Source: JAFAHD01 sp035654355 (GTDB lineage: Bacteria; Vulcanimicrobiota; Vulcanimicrobiia; Eremiobacterales; Eremiobacteraceae). From it: a stretch of 5,966 nucleotides of DNA. Of the stretch, positions 5,638 through 5,966 are shown in pieces (positions within the stretch are counted from its first letter, which is position 1; the number at the start of each line of letters is the position of its first letter). Location: the NCBI GenBank assembly GCA_035654355.1, contig DASRXC010000172.1:1-5966 (forward strand), given 5' to 3'. Below the pieces are notes generated by a model. It made no database searches. It saw only the letters and a program-made list of their open reading frames with translations, and had not been told where the DNA came from. A program made the translations under genes and the position numbers.

Positions 5638-5966
5638 GTGAGAGCGTTCAGTTGGTGGGCGGGCTTCGTTCTCTTCTTCGCGATTCTCGTCGCAGGCTGC
5701 GGCGGATCGTCGTCGGCGTTGAATTCACTCGTGCAGACGCCCGGTGCGCGACACACGCCGCCGTCGGCGCCAACGACCACGCCTACGCTTGATCCCAGTC
5801 CGACGCCGGCCCCGACCGCGACACCGGCGCCGACCGCGACGCCCGCTCCGACGCCGACGCCGGTTTCAACGCCGACCGCGACGCCCGCTCCGACGCCGAC
5901 GCCGGTTTCAACGCCGACAGCAACGCCCGCTCCGACGCCGACGCCGGTCTCAACACCTACACCAAC
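5638..5966 (+). CDS. putative lipoprotein with Pro/Thr/Ala-rich tandem-repeat linker (3'-truncated by the window)
   Basis: I read this gene directly from the sequence; 109 codons are visible and it runs off the right edge without a stop. The start is GTG with AGGTGA 6 nt upstream and an in-frame stop just before it. Residues 1-21 form a signal peptide: Arg2, a hydrophobic core at about 8-18, then the lipobox VAGC with Cys21 as the predicted lipidated residue. Gly22 rather than Asp at +2 would favour outer-membrane sorting in a Lol-type diderm. A short Ser-rich stretch follows, and from about residue 43 the chain is almost entirely Pro, Thr, Ala, Val and Ser, with a 14-residue period (TPAPTPTPVSTPTA). 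Such segments usually act as extended, cell-envelope-spanning linkers before a functional domain that lies outside this window. Function is unknown. It is divergent from the polysaccharide operon, so a shared role is only suggested by position. Confidence 0.8.
   Translation, partial: MRAFSWWAGFVLFFAILVAGCGGSSSALNSLVQTPGARHTPPSAPTTTPTLDPSPTPAPTATPAPTATPAPTPTPVSTPTATPAPTPTPVSTPTATPAPTPTPVSTPTP
5839..5964 (+). repeat. three tandem 42-bp units in the lipoprotein linker
   Basis: Units at 5839-5880, 5881-5922 and 5923-5964 each encode 14 residues. Units 1 and 2 differ at 2 of 42 bases; units 2 and 3 differ at 4. A shorter 18-bp duplicated motif (5812-5829 and 5830-5847) precedes and overlaps the array. 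All periods are multiples of three, so unit gain or loss changes linker length without shifting frame. The array may continue beyond the right edge. Confidence 0.85.

Noticed and set aside
5812..5966. Repeat array considered as CRISPR or other non-coding repeat
   Set aside because: Units are contiguous with no spacers, in-frame multiples of three, and encode a typical Pro/Thr linker after a signal peptide.

Overview
The window comes from a GC-rich bacterial genome and lies in a cell-surface polysaccharide or glycoconjugate locus. A membrane phosphoglycosyl transferase and a signal-peptidase-II lipoprotein place it in Bacteria. High GC, mostly G/C third codon positions, the lipobox and the Pro/Thr-rich repeat lipoprotein are compatible with several deep-branching phyla or Actinobacteria/Chloroflexi-like lineages. 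The window does not fix the taxon.

Layout, in order of transcription: about 5.4 kb on the minus strand form one compact operon read right to left. (1) A polyprenyl-phosphate sugar-1-phosphate transferase (3932-5374, start ambiguous) loads the first sugar on the lipid carrier. (2) A family-2 glycosyltransferase with two C-terminal membrane helices (2864-3925). (3) A DegT/DnrJ/EryC1/StrS PLP aminotransferase (1634-2863). (4) A Gfo/Idh/MocA NAD(P)-dependent oxidoreductase (554-1603). (5) A WbpD/WlbB-like hexapeptide-repeat N-acyltransferase (557 down to the left edge, C-terminus cut off). The junctions are a 6-nt gap, a 0-nt gap, a 30-nt gap and a 4-nt GTGA overlap, so the five genes are very probably co-transcribed and partly translationally coupled.

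Working together: genes 3-5 make a classical three-step set. The oxidoreductase oxidises a ring hydroxyl (C3 in the best-known cases) of a nucleotide sugar, the aminotransferase converts the keto group to an amine, and the acyltransferase caps the amine. The predicted product is an N-acylated amino sugar, probably a 3-acylamino sugar. The aminotransferase active-site signature is not the one I associate with WbpE-type enzymes, so the exact sugar is open. Genes 1 and 2 would start and extend, or modify, a lipid-linked glycan at the cytoplasmic face of the membrane. No flippase, polymerase or UDP-sugar 6-dehydrogenase is present in the window.

Divergently transcribed on the plus strand, from 5638 to the right edge, is the 5' part of a lipoprotein gene. 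It has a clear lipobox and a Pro/Thr/Ala linker built of 42-bp tandem repeats. The divergent spacer holds a 16-bp near-perfect palindrome 24 bp upstream of the lipoprotein start, a weaker inverted repeat, and a strong AGGTGA ribosome binding site. I found no RNA genes, CRISPR array, insertion sequence or integration site.
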